A stretch of DNA of 64,000 bases, taken from the NCBI RefSeq assembly GCF_001999905.1, contig NZ_CP019640.1, forward strand, positions 3,638,001 through 3,702,000, in the 5' to 3' direction. Made by a program: the position numbers and the translations under genes. The stretch comes from Planococcus lenghuensis (GTDB lineage Bacteria; Bacillota; Bacilli; Bacillales_A; Planococcaceae). The notes under the pieces were generated by a model. It was not told where the DNA came from. It worked only from the letters and a program-made list of their open reading frames with translations, and searched no databases. Shown piece by piece: positions 54,183-64,000 of the stretch. Each line of letters begins with the position of its first letter. Positions within the stretch are counted from its first letter, which is position 1.

Positions 54183-54890
54183 TTACTCCTGTTCAGGATT
54201 GCGGAGGTAATATCCGACACCGCGGCGCGTTACAATCCAGGCTGGATGGCTCGGATTATCTTCGATTTTCTCCCGAAGCCGGCGGATGGTCACATCCACT
54301 GTCCGGACATCACCGAAATAATCATATCCCCACACCGTCTGCAGCAGATGCTCGCGCGTCATTACCTGTCCTGTGTGTTTGCCCAGGTAATGCAGCAATT
54401 CGAATTCCCGGTGAGTCAATTCAATCGTCTCATCCCGCTTCAATACAAGATAAGCATCCGGCTGGATGATCAGTGAACCGATCGTAATGTCGTTCGTTGC
54501 CGGCGCTTCTTCTTCTGCTGGTACAGCGTCCTGCCGCCGCAGGTTCGCTTTCACCCGCGCAACCAATTCCCGGGTCGAGAACGGTTTTGTGACATAATCA
54601 TCGGCTCCGAGTTCCAGGCCGAGCACTTTATCGATTTCTGAATCCTTCGCTGTCAGCATGATGATCGGAAAATCGAATTTCTTCCGCACTTCCCGGCATA
54701 CTTCCATGCCATCCCGGTTCGGCAGCATGATATCAAGCAGCATCAGATCCGGCACCACTTCTCCTGCGAGGCGGACTGCCTCATCGCCATCATATGCACA
54801 TACCACATTAAAGCCTTCTTTTTTCAAATTGAACTGCAATATATCCGCAATCGGTTTCTCGTCATCCACTACTAAAATGGTTTTACTCAT
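54183..54890 (-). CDS. walR: Essential response regulator WalR
   Basis: A 235-residue OmpR-type regulator. The receiver domain has [15 protein letters not shown], the phospho-acceptor Asp53 in [10 protein letters not shown] and Lys in [14 protein letters not shown]. The C-terminal winged helix has [12 protein letters not shown] and [16 protein letters not shown]. The ATG at 54890 follows GGGGGAGA; an in-frame extension upstream lacks a site. It is the first gene of the wal operon and controls cell-wall metabolism genes. Confidence 0.98.
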   Translation of the reverse strand: MSKTILVVDDEKPIADILQFNLKKEGFNVVCAYDGDEAVRLAGEVVPDLMLLDIMLPNRDGMEVCREVRKKFDFPIIMLTAKDSEIDKVLGLELGADDYVTKPFSTRELVARVKANLRRQDAVPAEEEAPATNDITIGSLIIQPDAYLVLKRDETIELTHREFELLHYLGKHTGQVMTREHLLQTVWGYDYFGDVRTVDVTIRRLREKIEDNPSHPAWIVTRRGVGYYLRNPEQE

Positions 54891-55008
54891 TACGTTTCTC
54901 CCCCATCTTATTTGTGCTTGGCTCCATGGCTCTGCACAATTGACCGTCCCTTCCATTTTACCATTGTTCAGGAATTAACGCACTTTGCCCTTACCTTGCT
55001 GAAAACAG

Positions 55009-55034
55009 CGAAAAGACCGGCGGAAGCCGGTCTT
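55009..55034 (-). terminator. Terminator between asnB and walR
   Basis: On the minus strand a perfect aagaccggc / gccggtctt stem with a four-base loop is followed by TTCG; the U tract is short. Confidence 0.7.
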
Positions 55035-55188
55035 CACATTCTAATTTCATTGAGACAGGCTTTCCCTCGCCTGTTCTCACACTTGAATTTTATTAAAAAA
55101 GATACTTTATTATTATACAACTTCCGTGATCCCCATGCAACTTCCGCGGGATATCAACCTTTCCGGTCCCCTGGCTGGCCGGCAGCAA

Positions 55189-57009
55189 TCAACCGAAATA
55201 TCTCTTATGCCAGACAAGGAACATGAAAATCGTCCATATCTTCCTTCCGTTATTCGCTTTCTCTTCATAATGGTCCTGCAACAGTTCCAGTATTTTCTTC
55301 TGGTCAAAAAATTGAGCTGCAGCTTCACTGTTAAAAGCTTCATTAATCTGTGTGTAATATTTTTCTTCCCGGATCCAATGGCGGATCGGCACAGGAAATC
55401 CGATTTTCTTGCGGTTGGCCGATTCTTTTGGAAGAGCCCGTCCGGCTGCCAGGCGGAAAGCGTATTTCGTGTCGATGTCGTTAATCCGATAATGAGACGG
55501 AACTTTCGCCGCTGCATTCATGACTTCCCGGTCCAGAAACGGAACGCGGAGTTCAATGGAATGCGCCATGCTCATTTTATCCGCTTTTAATAAAATATCA
55601 TCCACGAGCCATAGATGAAGGTCCAAATGCTGCATTTTTGTAATATCGTCTTCCTGTTCAACTTGTTCATAATACGGACGGACGATTTCTTTCACGGATG
55701 GCCCTTTCTTGTAAGGCGCTTTCAGAAGTGAAGCAGCTTCCCGTTCCTGAAAGATTTTTGCCTGGCCGATAAACCAGTCCTCCACAGGACGTCCGCCTTT
55801 CACCATCAGATTTTTCCCCCGCACTTCCGGCAGCATTCGAGCAATGCTGCCAAGCGGTCTCCGGAAGAAGCCCGGCAATTGTTTATACTTTTTCAGCGCC
55901 GGCGTTGTGTCATATTCCGCGTAGCCGCCGAATAATTCATCCGCCCCTTCGCCTGACAATACGACGGTTACGTCTTTTCGTGCCAGTCCGGCAAGAAAAT
56001 ACAGCGGAACAATCGAAGGATTGGAATGCGGTTCATCCATCATATACTGGATTTCATCCAGCTTTTCAAAACAGGCATCCGCATCCAGCACTTCATTGAC
56101 GTTTTCGATTCCCAACTCATCGGACAGCGCTTTCGCATTATCGATTTCCGAGAAATTCCGGTCGCTGAATCCGACCGTAAACGTCTTATTCGGCCGGAGA
56201 ACGGAGGCCACGTAGCTGGAATCGACGCCGCTGGACAGGAACGAACCGACTTTCACATCACTGATCCGGTGTGCTTCTACTGACTCCCGGACAACCTGAT
56301 CGATCTCTTCCACCAATTCTTCCAACGGCTGTGTCTCCGGCTGGAACTTCGGAGACCAATAGCGCTGGATCGTCAGCTTGCCATTCTGATACGTCATGGA
56401 ATGAGCAGCCGGCAGCTTGAATACCCCTTTGAAGAAGGTCTCATTCAGCACTGGGAACTGGAATGTCAAATATGGTTTCAGTGCCTGTTCGTTCAATTCT
56501 TTTATAAAATGAGGATGGGGCAAAAAGCTTTTGATTTCCGAACCGAATAACAATGTGCCATTCATCTCGGCATAGTAAAACGGCTTGATGCCGAACATGT
56601 CCCGTGCTGCAAACAGCTTCTTTTCTTTACGGTCCCAAATGACGAATGCGAACATTCCCCGCAATTTCTTCACGAGCTCTTCCCCGTACTCCTCATAGCC
56701 ATGAATAAGCACTTCACTGTCGGTATGTGTTGCGAATGTGTGGCCCTTTGCAATCAGTTCTTCCCGCAATTGCATGAAATTATAAATCTCGCCATTGAAG
56801 ATCAGGACAGAGGACTCATCTTCGTTATAAAGCGGCTGATGGCCTGCTTCGAGATCAATGATACTCAGGCGCCGAAACCCGAGGGCCGCTTCATCTTCGA
56901 TAAATGTCCCTGAAGAATCCGGTCCCCGGTGTATGATTCGATCCATCATCTGTTCCAAGACAGCTGGCGTGTTATCCGTTTTTCCGATAAAACCCGTAAA
57001 TCCACACAA
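55189..57009 (-). CDS. asnB: Asparagine synthase (glutamine-hydrolysing)
   Basis: A 606-residue class II amidotransferase. The N-terminal glutaminase domain begins MCGFTGFIG with catalytic Cys2 and contains FNGEIYNF and THTDSEVLIHGYEEYG. The C-terminal synthetase domain has SFLSSGVDSSYVAS (ATP PP-loop), LSGEGADELFGGY and SIELRVPFLDREVM. It makes asparagine from aspartate and glutamine. It sits between walR and purA, where B. subtilis has no such gene. Own terminators on both sides suggest a single-gene unit. Confidence 0.94.
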   Translation of the reverse strand: MCGFTGFIGKTDNTPAVLEQMMDRIIHRGPDSSGTFIEDEAALGFRRLSIIDLEAGHQPLYNEDESSVLIFNGEIYNFMQLREELIAKGHTFATHTDSEVLIHGYEEYGEELVKKLRGMFAFVIWDRKEKKLFAARDMFGIKPFYYAEMNGTLLFGSEIKSFLPHPHFIKELNEQALKPYLTFQFPVLNETFFKGVFKLPAAHSMTYQNGKLTIQRYWSPKFQPETQPLEELVEEIDQVVRESVEAHRISDVKVGSFLSSGVDSSYVASVLRPNKTFTVGFSDRNFSEIDNAKALSDELGIENVNEVLDADACFEKLDEIQYMMDEPHSNPSIVPLYFLAGLARKDVTVVLSGEGADELFGGYAEYDTTPALKKYKQLPGFFRRPLGSIARMLPEVRGKNLMVKGGRPVEDWFIGQAKIFQEREAASLLKAPYKKGPSVKEIVRPYYEQVEQEDDITKMQHLDLHLWLVDDILLKADKMSMAHSIELRVPFLDREVMNAAAKVPSHYRINDIDTKYAFRLAAGRALPKESANRKKIGFPVPIRHWIREEKYYTQINEAFNSEAAAQFFDQKKILELLQDHYEEKANNGRKIWTIFMFLVWHKRYFG

Positions 57010-57220
57010 TTCTAAAACCCCATTCGTTTATGTAATAAGCTTTTTCGCTTTAAAAATCTATTTTTGCAGTTCATAAGAAGTATACAATTCTCCCTCTATT
57101 TTTACCATTCTTACTTGAGCTGCATTTCAAGGAATTTTCTGATTGGCACTGCCCTACCCGCCTTGCCATTCTGACTCCGTTTGTTTTCGGCTGTACGGCG
57201 GAATTCCCAAGAAAGAAAAG

Positions 57221-57272
57221 AAACTCATGCCACTTCACAGTATTTCTGCTGCGTGACATGAGTTTTTTCTTT
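57221..57272 (-). terminator. Terminator after purA
   Basis: The stem aaactcatg.cac / gtg.catgagttt encloses about twenty bases. A T-rich tail occurs on both strands, so it may also act on plus-strand transcripts. Confidence 0.75.
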
Positions 57273-57337
57273 TTGTCCAATAGTTCATTTGAACATTTTA
57301 TCTGCTTATCGGAACTGTCTGTAAAAGATGGGTGCTG

Positions 57338-58624
57338 TTACCGCCAGACACTGGTGACGATATTCGTCTGGCTGCGGTCCGGTCCAACGGAGAAGATTGA
57401 CAGCGGCACACCTGTCAGCTGGGCGATCCGCTCCAGGTAATGGCGCGCTGCAGCCGGCAGTTCATCCAAAGACTTGCACTCTGTAATATCTTCTTGCCAG
57501 CCTGGCATTTCCTCATAAACCGGCTCACATTCTGCAAGCAGCCGGAGATTGGCCGGATATTCTGTGATCAATTCCCCGTTATGCCGGTATGCTGTACAGA
57601 TCTTGACGGTGTCCAGTCCGCTCAGCACATCGATGGAATTGACGGTCAGATCCGTCAGACCGCTCACCCGTCGTGCATGACGGACAACGACGCTGTCAAA
57701 CCAGCCAATCCGGCGTGGACGGCCGGTTGTCGTCCCGTACTCTTTTCCGACTTCCCGAATCCGGTCACCGGTCTCGTCGAACAGCTCGGTAGGGAATGGA
57801 CCATCTCCAACCCGGGATGTATACGCCTTACAGACACCGATGACATGGGAAATGGAAGTCGGGCCGACACCGGCCCCGATCGTAACACCGCCCGCCACCG
57901 GGTTTGATGAAGTGACGAATGGATATGTGCCTTGGTCAATATCAAGCATTACTCCCTGTGCGCCTTCAAACAGCACACGACGGCCTTCGTCCAACGCATC
58001 ATTCAGCACTTTTGAAGTATCCGTTACATATTTGGCGATTTCCTGGCCGTAACCATAGTATTCTTCCAGGATATCTTCGATTTTGAATCCTTCTGTTTCA
58101 TACATGCGCTCAAACATCCGGTTCTTGTCGGCCAGGTTGTGCTGCAGTTTTTCTTCGAACACTTCGCGGTCAAGCAAGTCGGCAATACGGATGCCGACAC
58201 GGGCTGCTTTGTCCATATACGCAGGCCCGATTCCCTTCCCGGTCGTTCCGATTTTATTGGCACCGCGGCGTGTCTCTTCCGCTTCGTCCTGCTTGATATG
58301 ATACGGCAGGATAACATGCGCCCGGTTGGAGATGCGCAGGTTATCCGTCGGGACTCCGCGTTCATGGAGCCCTTTCAATTCTTTCACTAGCGCTTTCGGA
58401 TCAATCACCATACCGTTGCCGATGACCGAAATTTTTTGCTGATAAAAAATACCGGATGGAATCAAATGCAGTTTATATGTTTCGCCCCCGAATTTAATCG
58501 TATGTCCTGCGTTATTGCCGCCTTGGTAACGCGCAATGACTTCCGCATGCTCTGATAAAAAATCCGTGATTTTTCCTTTTCCTTCGTCTCCCCATTGCGT
58601 TCCCACTACTACAACCGATGTCAT
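57338..58624 (-). CDS. purA: Adenylosuccinate synthetase
   Basis: A 428-residue GTP-dependent enzyme joining IMP and aspartate in AMP synthesis. [19 protein letters not shown] is the P-loop with catalytic Asp; GGNNAGHTI with catalytic His follows, then [38 protein letters not shown] and [13 protein letters not shown]. Full length. Own promoter and terminator. Confidence 0.98.
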   Translation of the reverse strand: MTSVVVVGTQWGDEGKGKITDFLSEHAEVIARYQGGNNAGHTIKFGGETYKLHLIPSGIFYQQKISVIGNGMVIDPKALVKELKGLHERGVPTDNLRISNRAHVILPYHIKQDEAEETRRGANKIGTTGKGIGPAYMDKAARVGIRIADLLDREVFEEKLQHNLADKNRMFERMYETEGFKIEDILEEYYGYGQEIAKYVTDTSKVLNDALDEGRRVLFEGAQGVMLDIDQGTYPFVTSSNPVAGGVTIGAGVGPTSISHVIGVCKAYTSRVGDGPFPTELFDETGDRIREVGKEYGTTTGRPRRIGWFDSVVVRHARRVSGLTDLTVNSIDVLSGLDTVKICTAYRHNGELITEYPANLRLLAECEPVYEEMPGWQEDITECKSLDELPAAARHYLERIAQLTGVPLSIFSVGPDRSQTNIVTSVWR

Positions 58625-58667
58625 TGAGGCACCTCCGTTAGGCTTCCGCCCTGTTTCAAACAGCTTA

Positions 58668-58697
58668 ATTGTAGCAGTGCTTTCTGAATGTAGTCAA
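58668..58697 (-). promoter_or_regulatory. Sigma-A promoter of purA
   Basis: On the minus strand TTGACT (58697-58692) and TACAAT (58673-58668) are separated by 18 bases, about 44 bp before the purA start. Confidence 0.65.
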
Positions 58698-58707
58698 TGG
58701 TAAAAGT

Positions 58708-58756
58708 AAAAAAACACGAACTAATAATTGTCGTCAGACAAATATCGTTCGTGTTT
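58708..58756 (-). terminator. Terminator after dnaC
   Basis: The stem aaacacgaac / gttcgtgttt has an inner ttgtc/gacaa stem and a TTTTTTTAC tail on the minus strand. It lies directly upstream of the purA promoter. Confidence 0.85.
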
Positions 58757-58816
58757 CAGAAATATTACATTCGTAAGCAGATGCCCTTGGCTTCTGCAGC
58801 GCCAGCATTTTTTTAG

Positions 58817-60169
58817 TTAGGCAGGTGCTGATTCATGCTGTGCCCAGTCGATCGTGACAAACTTATTGTACTCTTTGACGAATGCGAGTTTGACCGTGCC
58901 GACCGGGCCGTTCCGCTGCTTGGCGATAATGATTTCAATCATGTTCTGATCTTCTGTTTCCTTGTCATAATAATCTTCCCGGTACAGGAAGGAAACAATA
59001 TCGGCATCCTGCTCGATCGATCCGGATTCCCGGAGATCGGACATCATTGGCCGTTTGTCCTGTCGCTGCTCTACGCCGCGGGACAGCTGGGACAAGGCGA
59101 TTACCGGCACTTGCAGTTCCCGGGCGAGCCCTTTCAGGGAACGGGAGATTTCCGAGACCTCCTGCTGCCGGTTTTCGCCCGGCCGTCCATTCCCTTGGAT
59201 CAGCTGCAGATAATCAATCAGAATCATGCCGAGTCCGTGTTCCTGTTTGAGCCGTCTGCATTTAGCCCGGATTTCATTGATCCGCACGCCTGGCGTATCA
59301 TCAATGAAAATTCCGGAATTCGACAGACTGCCCATCGCCATCGTCAGCTTTCGCCAGTCTTCATTCTGCAGCGCTCCAGTTCGAAGTATCTGTGCATCGA
59401 TATTGCCTTCTGCGCACAGCATACGCATGACAAGCTGCTCCGCACCCATCTCCAAGGAGAAAATCGCCACATTTTCATCCGTCTTGGTCGCCACGTTTTG
59501 CGCCACATTCAGTGCAAAAGCGGTTTTTCCGACAGAAGGCCGCGCTGCAACGATAATCAGGTCATTGCGCTGGAAACCGGCTGTGATGCGGTCAAGGTCA
59601 CGGAAACCGGTCGGAATTCCGGTGACATCCCCTTTTCGTGTGTGGAGCATCTCAATATTGTCATACGTATTAACAAGCACATCTTTGATGTGTTTGAAGT
59701 CACCGGCATTTTTCCGGCTGGATACTTCCATCATCTTCTTTTCAGCTTCCGACAGGAGTGCTTCCACTTCATCTTCACGTGTGAATCCATCTTCCACAAT
59801 TGATGTGGCTGTTCGGATCAGGCGGCGAAGCAATGCTTTTTCTTCTACGATATTTGCATAATGCACTGCATTAGCAGCAGTCGGAACGGAGTTGGCGATT
59901 TCCGCCAGGTACGAAATACCGCCGACATCCTCCAGCTCCCGTTTGGCCGATAACTCTTCAGTGACTGTAACAACGTCAATCGCTTTCCCCCGGTCATTCA
60001 GTGCAAGCATTGTGCTGAAGATCTTTTGATGGGCCAGCCGGTAAAAATCTTCCGGCATAACAATTTCAGCTACTGTGATCAATGCCTGCGGCTCCAGGAA
60101 AACTGCCCCGATGACCGATTGTTCCGCCTCGTAATTATGCGGCGGAACGCGATCGATGGCTTCGTTCAT
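58817..60169 (-). CDS. dnaC: Replicative DNA helicase (DnaB family, Bacillus DnaC)
   Basis: A 450-residue hexameric 5'-3' helicase. The N-terminal domain begins DRVPPHNYEAEQSVIGAVFLEP; the RecA-like domain has IVAARPSVGKTAFALNVAQN (Walker A), MILIDYLQLIQG (Walker B) and VIALSQLSRGVEQRQDKRPMMSDLRESGSIEQDAD. It unwinds DNA at the fork. It follows rplI by 14 bp in one operon. Confidence 0.98.
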   Translation of the reverse strand: MNEAIDRVPPHNYEAEQSVIGAVFLEPQALITVAEIVMPEDFYRLAHQKIFSTMLALNDRGKAIDVVTVTEELSAKRELEDVGGISYLAEIANSVPTAANAVHYANIVEEKALLRRLIRTATSIVEDGFTREDEVEALLSEAEKKMMEVSSRKNAGDFKHIKDVLVNTYDNIEMLHTRKGDVTGIPTGFRDLDRITAGFQRNDLIIVAARPSVGKTAFALNVAQNVATKTDENVAIFSLEMGAEQLVMRMLCAEGNIDAQILRTGALQNEDWRKLTMAMGSLSNSGIFIDDTPGVRINEIRAKCRRLKQEHGLGMILIDYLQLIQGNGRPGENRQQEVSEISRSLKGLARELQVPVIALSQLSRGVEQRQDKRPMMSDLRESGSIEQDADIVSFLYREDYYDKETEDQNMIEIIIAKQRNGPVGTVKLAFVKEYNKFVTIDWAQHESAPA

Positions 60170-60183
60170 CCACTTTTTCCCCC

Positions 60184-60633
60184 TTATGCTTCTTCGGTAA
60201 CGTGGACTTTGAGCGTTGCTGTCACTTCAGGGTGCAGCTTGACCGGAATGTTCGTGTAACCGAGTGCCCGGATGGCATCTCCGAGTTCCATTTTCCGCTT
60301 ATCCAGCTTGATGCCGTGTGACCGCTCCAATTCCTTTGCGACTTGCTTTGTTGTGATAGAACCGAACAGCCGGCCGCCTTCACCTGATTTTGCTGTCAAT
60401 TCAACGGTAAGGGCTTCAAGGCGATCTTTTAATGCCTCTGCTTCCTTCAGCTCATTGGCTGCTTCTTTTTGTTCTTTCTTTTTCTGGCCTTCAAGCTGAC
60501 TGACGGCTGCCTGATTGGCTTCCACCGCCAGGTTATTTTTCAGGAGGTAATTATGGGCATAACCATCTGCCACATTTTTTACTTCTCCTTTTTTTCCTTT
60601 TCCTTTTACATCCTTCAGGAATATGACCTTCAT
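60184..60633 (-). CDS. rplI: Ribosomal protein L9
   Basis: A 149-residue protein: [21 protein letters not shown] with [16 protein letters not shown], a long connecting helix, and a C-terminal domain with [16 protein letters not shown] and [27 protein letters not shown]. It binds 23S rRNA near the L1 stalk base. Its start overlaps the gdpP stop by 4 bp (ATGA). Confidence 0.98.
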   Translation of the reverse strand: MKVIFLKDVKGKGKKGEVKNVADGYAHNYLLKNNLAVEANQAAVSQLEGQKKKEQKEAANELKEAEALKDRLEALTVELTAKSGEGGRLFGSITTKQVAKELERSHGIKLDKRKMELGDAIRALGYTNIPVKLHPEVTATLKVHVTEEA

Positions 60634-62614
60634 TGTGTTGATCCTCCTTCAGTTTGGTTTGAGATTGCCTGTTTCAGCCGGGCAATTGCCTCTTCAATCG
60701 TCACATTGGCAATCTGGACGGCTGCGTTTGTCAGGTGCCCTCCGCCTCCAAGTTCTTCCATGATTACCTGGACGTTAATATCGCCGAGTGAACGCGCGCT
60801 GATCCCGACACTGTTTTCACTTCTTTCTGCTATTACAAACGAGGCACCTACCCCTTTAAGCGTCAGCAGGATATCAGCCGTTTGCGCGATCAGTACCGGA
60901 TTGTACGTGCGGCCTGTTTCCCCCCGGGCAATGGCAATGCCGTCACCGAAGAATTCGACTGTCTGCACAATTTTCGCACGTTCCACATACGTATCGAGAT
61001 CTTCTTTCAGCAGACGCTGGACCAGTACGGTATCAGCACCGTTCGCCCGCAGGTGGGAAGCCGCTTCAAATGTCCGCGCTCCCGTGCGGAGCGTAAAGCT
61101 TTTCGTATCAACTATGATTCCTGCAAGCATCGCTGTCGCTTCAAGCATTGACAGTTTTTCATGCTTCGGCTGATACTCCAGCAGCTCCGTCACCAGTTCA
61201 GAAGTTGATGAGGCATAAGGTTCCATATAAACAAGGAGTGTATTCGTGATGAATTCCTCCCCCCGGCGGTGATGGTCGATTACGACGACTTTCTCCATCC
61301 GGTTCAAGAGCCGCTCGTCGATGACCATGGACGGTTTATGGGTGTCCACGACTACCAGCAGTGAATTTTCCGTTATTTCCTGAATCGCGTCATCTGATGA
61401 TATGAATTTATCGTACAGCGCAGGATCCCGCTCAATTTCATCCATGAGCCGCATGACACTGCGATCGTAATTATCAAAATCAATGACTACCCGGCCTGTA
61501 ACACCATTCATGGCAGCCATTTTTGCGACGCCGACGGCTGAGCCGATGGCATCCATATCCGGCAGCTGATGGCCCATGATGAACACCTGATCGCTTTCCT
61601 GGATCAAATCACGGAGCGCATGTGAAATGACGCGCGCCCGCACCCGTGTCCTTTTTTCAACCGGGTTTGTTTTGCCTCCATAGAAGCGGACTTTTCCGCT
61701 CGGATGCTTGATGGCTACTTGGTCTCCGCCGCGTCCGAGAACAAGATCAAGGCCGGACTGGGCCAGTTCACCTAATTCCACAAGAGAGCCTGAGCCGGCT
61801 CCAACACCAATGGACAGTGTGAGCGCCAGGTTTTCTTTTGACGTCACCTCGCGGATATTGTCCAATATCGTGAATTTAGTCTGTTCAAGTTCTTTTAGAA
61901 TGGACTCATTGAACACAGCCATGAAACGATCAGCAGAGACCCGTTTCACGAAAATCCCATGTTCCGCCCCCATTCATTGATCAGTGATGTCACCAGGCTG
62001 TTCAGCTTGCTGCGCATCTGATCATCCATTCCTTGAGCAAGTTCATCGTAATTGTCAATGAACAAAATACCGAGCACTGTCCGGTCTTCATAATACAGTG
62101 TTTCGATTTCCACTTGTTCCGTAATATCGAATAAATAAAGCAGCCGGTCATTCACCTTGTAATGGACCCGATATTTCCGGCCATTTAAAGAGACGGACAT
62201 ATCTGTCAGTCCTTCTGTTTTAACAAGTGTATGGAACTCGCCGGACAGTGAAAACAGCGAGGTGCCAAGCAAGGAATCCTGCTCCAGCTGCTCTGTGATA
62301 TAGGGATTCGCCCATTCAATATTAAAATCTTCGTTAACAAGCATAATTCCAAGCGGCATTTCCAGAAGTGCTTCTTCCCCCACCTTTTTCATCCGGTAAG
62401 AAAGGGATTCAATCCGCTTTTCAGTCTCCCTGAAGTTTTTTTCTTCTGCATACCAGGCAGCGGAGAAAGCTGCAGCGAACAGTATGAGAAAAAAGAACGC
62501 CAGCCATTCTGACCAGACTGACAGCAGCATGGCTGCAGCGATTCCGGTTAGGAACAATGCAAGAACCGGATACCTGAGGCTCCGTTTCTTTAAAAAGTCC
62601 GACATTCTTTTCAA
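60630..62614 (-). pseudogene. gdpP: c-di-AMP phosphodiesterase GdpP, frameshifted
   Basis: Two overlapping frames together make one GdpP (YybT) of normal length (about 660 residues). The first (62614 to 61946) has two transmembrane helices, a PAS domain and the start of a degenerate GGDEF domain. The second (from about 61973 to 60630) resumes with AEHGIFVKRVSADRFMAV, completes GGDEF, and carries the DHH domain (GHQLPDMDAIGSAVG, VVIDHHRRGEEF) and DHHA1 (GGGGHLTNAA). The break lies at a run of five G (61967-61971): one more G would restore the frame. It may be a sequencing artefact or a loss-of-function mutation. Confidence 0.85.
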
Positions 62615-62618
62615 CTCC

Positions 62619-63569
62619 TTATTTCCGGTCAGGCTTGTTCGCCTGCTCTACCCATCCCCGTACATTAAAGCCAAGATCGATAATCCCGACAATTACTGTA
62701 AAACCGGCAAGCGGTAACGCAAGAACAGTTGCCAGGATTGCCGCCCATTTCGGCCATCCCTGCTGATAAATGTAGAAGTGGTAAAATGAAATTCCCTGCA
62801 GGAACAACAGAACCTGCAAGAGCACTGAAGCGTTCAGAAATGCCATGTATGTCATGGTTCCCAGCTCTGGGCTGAACAAATACGGTGCGAGCAGTACGAC
62901 TAAATAATACCATAAAATGCTTTTTGGCAATTTCATATTCCGGAATGGCGGAAATTTCGGCACAGGCACATCCAGCCGTCTTAAAAGCGGCAGATTCACC
63001 AGCAGAACGAGCCAATTAAGCAGGAAAACCGTCAGAATCAGCCAGAACGGCAAAAGAGCCTCAATGGTGAAAAGCCACTCCGCCAGCCGTTCATCATACC
63101 CTTCCGGCAACCTGCCAAGTTCTTCCGCCTGTCTGCCGAATTCTTCACCGAGCGTTTTTGCCTGCACCAAGTACTGTTCAAATACGTTCACGCCTAAAAA
63201 TAAAACAGCCGCCGCGTATTGTACAATAACACTCGCCAGCAGTACAAGCGCAGATGCCAGAAACAAAAACAATTTACTCTTTTTCTGGTGAATGGACAAG
63301 CCGATGGCCAAGCCGAGCGGAACGTAAGCCAGTGCAAGCGGCAGTGCAGGCAGTCCGCCGATTATAAACGTTAACAGCGTCGCAGCTGCTGAAAACAGCA
63401 ATGATGCTCTTGTGCCATACTTCGCGCTGTACCAGGCGACAGGCAGCGCCAGAAATAGCATCGTTACCATATTCAGAACCGGTACATACACAGAAGCTGC
63501 TGCCAGCACAGTGAAAATTGCTGCCATCATTGCGCCTTGGGTCAGTTGTTTCGTTTTATTATTCGCCAT
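62619..63569 (-). CDS. yybS: YybS family (DUF2232) membrane protein
   Basis: A 316-residue polytopic membrane protein with about eight hydrophobic segments. QGAMMAAIFTVLAAASVYVPVLNMV resembles ECF S-components; a loop EEFGRQAEELGRLPEGYDE follows. It lies 4 bp before gdpP, the same order as in B. subtilis. Function unknown. Confidence 0.88.
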   Translation of the reverse strand: MANNKTKQLTQGAMMAAIFTVLAAASVYVPVLNMVTMLFLALPVAWYSAKYGTRASLLFSAAATLLTFIIGGLPALPLALAYVPLGLAIGLSIHQKKSKLFLFLASALVLLASVIVQYAAAVLFLGVNVFEQYLVQAKTLGEEFGRQAEELGRLPEGYDERLAEWLFTIEALLPFWLILTVFLLNWLVLLVNLPLLRRLDVPVPKFPPFRNMKLPKSILWYYLVVLLAPYLFSPELGTMTYMAFLNASVLLQVLLFLQGISFYHFYIYQQGWPKWAAILATVLALPLAGFTVIVGIIDLGFNVRGWVEQANKPDRK

Positions 63570-63767
63570 AATGCTGCGTCAGCAAACCCTCTTTCAATTT
63601 TAAGTTCATCCGTGTAATTGTACCACGATTGCAGACACTGAACAAAAAAGCCGGCACGTAAACAGAACGGCTGTTCCACTGCATTTCCTGCTGCGCTCCG
63701 TTCTCTTTATGTTTGCTTTATGAGGCATTTTAGCCTTGTATTTTGTCAGCGTATGCCAAGTCAGGCC

Positions 63768-63799
63768 AAAAAAAAGAATCCCTGCTGCTGCAGAGATTC
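63768..63799 (-). terminator. Terminator after rpsR
   Basis: On the minus strand the stem gaatctctgc / gcagggattc with one G-U pair and a four-base loop is followed by eight T. It ends the rpsF-ssb-rpsR-type operon. Confidence 0.88.
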
Positions 63800-63819
63800 C
63801 TGTCTTAGTATGAAGCTGC

Positions 63820-64000
63820 TTATCTTTCTTCCGCAACGAATGGAAGAAGACCCATGATGCGTGCACGTTTAACTGCGACTGTCAGCTTGCGCTGCCATTT
63901 CGCACTTGTTCCCGTTACACGGCGTGGCAAGATTTTGCCTCGCTCAGAGATAAACTTTCTCAGCAGATCAACATCTTTATAGTCGATATGCGTGATATTG
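63820..64000 (-). CDS. rpsR: Ribosomal protein S18, 3' part
   Basis: The last 60 codons of rpsR, running off the right edge. The sequence [37 protein letters not shown] and [18 protein letters not shown] is diagnostic of S18 of the small ribosomal subunit. The upstream partners rpsF and ssb are expected just beyond the window. Confidence 0.97.
   Translation of the reverse strand, partial: NITHIDYKDVDLLRKFISERGKILPRRVTGTSAKWQRKLTVAVKRARIMGLLPFVAEER

Noticed and set aside
58835-59803. A 322-codon plus-strand frame
   Set aside because: Antisense to the replicative helicase gene, whose identity is certain.
1-64000. tRNA, rRNA, CRISPR array, prophage or complete insertion sequence
   Set aside because: No tRNA-like cloverleaf, rRNA segment, regularly spaced direct repeat or transposase/integrase gene was seen in the window.

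Overview
The window reads as a chromosomal segment of a mid-G+C Bacillales bacterium, most likely Planococcaceae (Planococcus/Bhargavaea-like). The support is the order rpsR-yybS-gdpP-rplI-dnaC-purA ... walRKHIJ-htrA ... rlmH at the right end, strong AGGAGG-type ribosome sites, sigma-A promoters and many intrinsic terminators. In B. subtilis this order lies just beside oriC, so oriC is inferred to lie to the right of the window. Most genes at the right end run right to left, co-directional with replication. The family assignment is an inference from gene content.

Left part (1-10.3 kb): a partial rhodanese-type gene, a TIM-barrel sugar epimerase/isomerase, a convergent glycosyltransferase/polysaccharide-deacetylase pair, a laccase-domain protein, a DUF4178-PspA envelope-stress pair, a Gfo/Idh/MocA oxidoreductase, an SDR-EthD pair, and a PTS-dependent dihydroxyacetone kinase (dhaKLM).

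The most unusual region is 10.5-17.8 kb, a co-oriented array of ten enzymes. In transcription order these are: glutamine-synthetase-like ligase, cupin, class IV aminotransferase, SDR, AhpD/CMD-type protein, second cupin, YciI, second SDR, AiiA-type lactonase and HpcH/HpaI aldolase. The two SDRs both lack the catalytic Tyr and Lys, and the two cupins are paralogues. One promoter flanked by a perfect 10-bp inverted repeat precedes the array. I know of no described pathway with this set; it looks like an amine/amino-acid-to-lactone-to-aldol route, direction unknown.

Middle (18-41 kb): S9 peptidase, class I fructose-bisphosphate aldolase, DUF2798 protein, ECF S-component, glutaminase, malate:quinone oxidoreductase, a mannitol operon (mtlA with fused EIIA, mtlR, mtlD) with a probable cre site, NhaC antiporter, a MITE-like element, RlmI-type methyltransferase, LURP-one protein, nitroreductase, a DUF4317 gene, aldo/keto reductase and a nucleotide-sugar-type epimerase.

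41-47 kb is more A+T-rich and accessory: a PAS protein behind an Fnr-like site, a membrane-anchored coiled-coil protein, a frameshifted second copy of the DUF4317 gene, a nucleoside deaminase and a TerD-TerA fusion. A dense cluster of DnaA boxes spans rlmH to htrA.

47.7-64 kb is the conserved core: htrA, walJ-I-H-K-R (cell-wall two-component system with its regulators), asnB, purA, dnaC, rplI, gdpP (split by a frameshift in a G run), yybS and the 3' part of rpsR.
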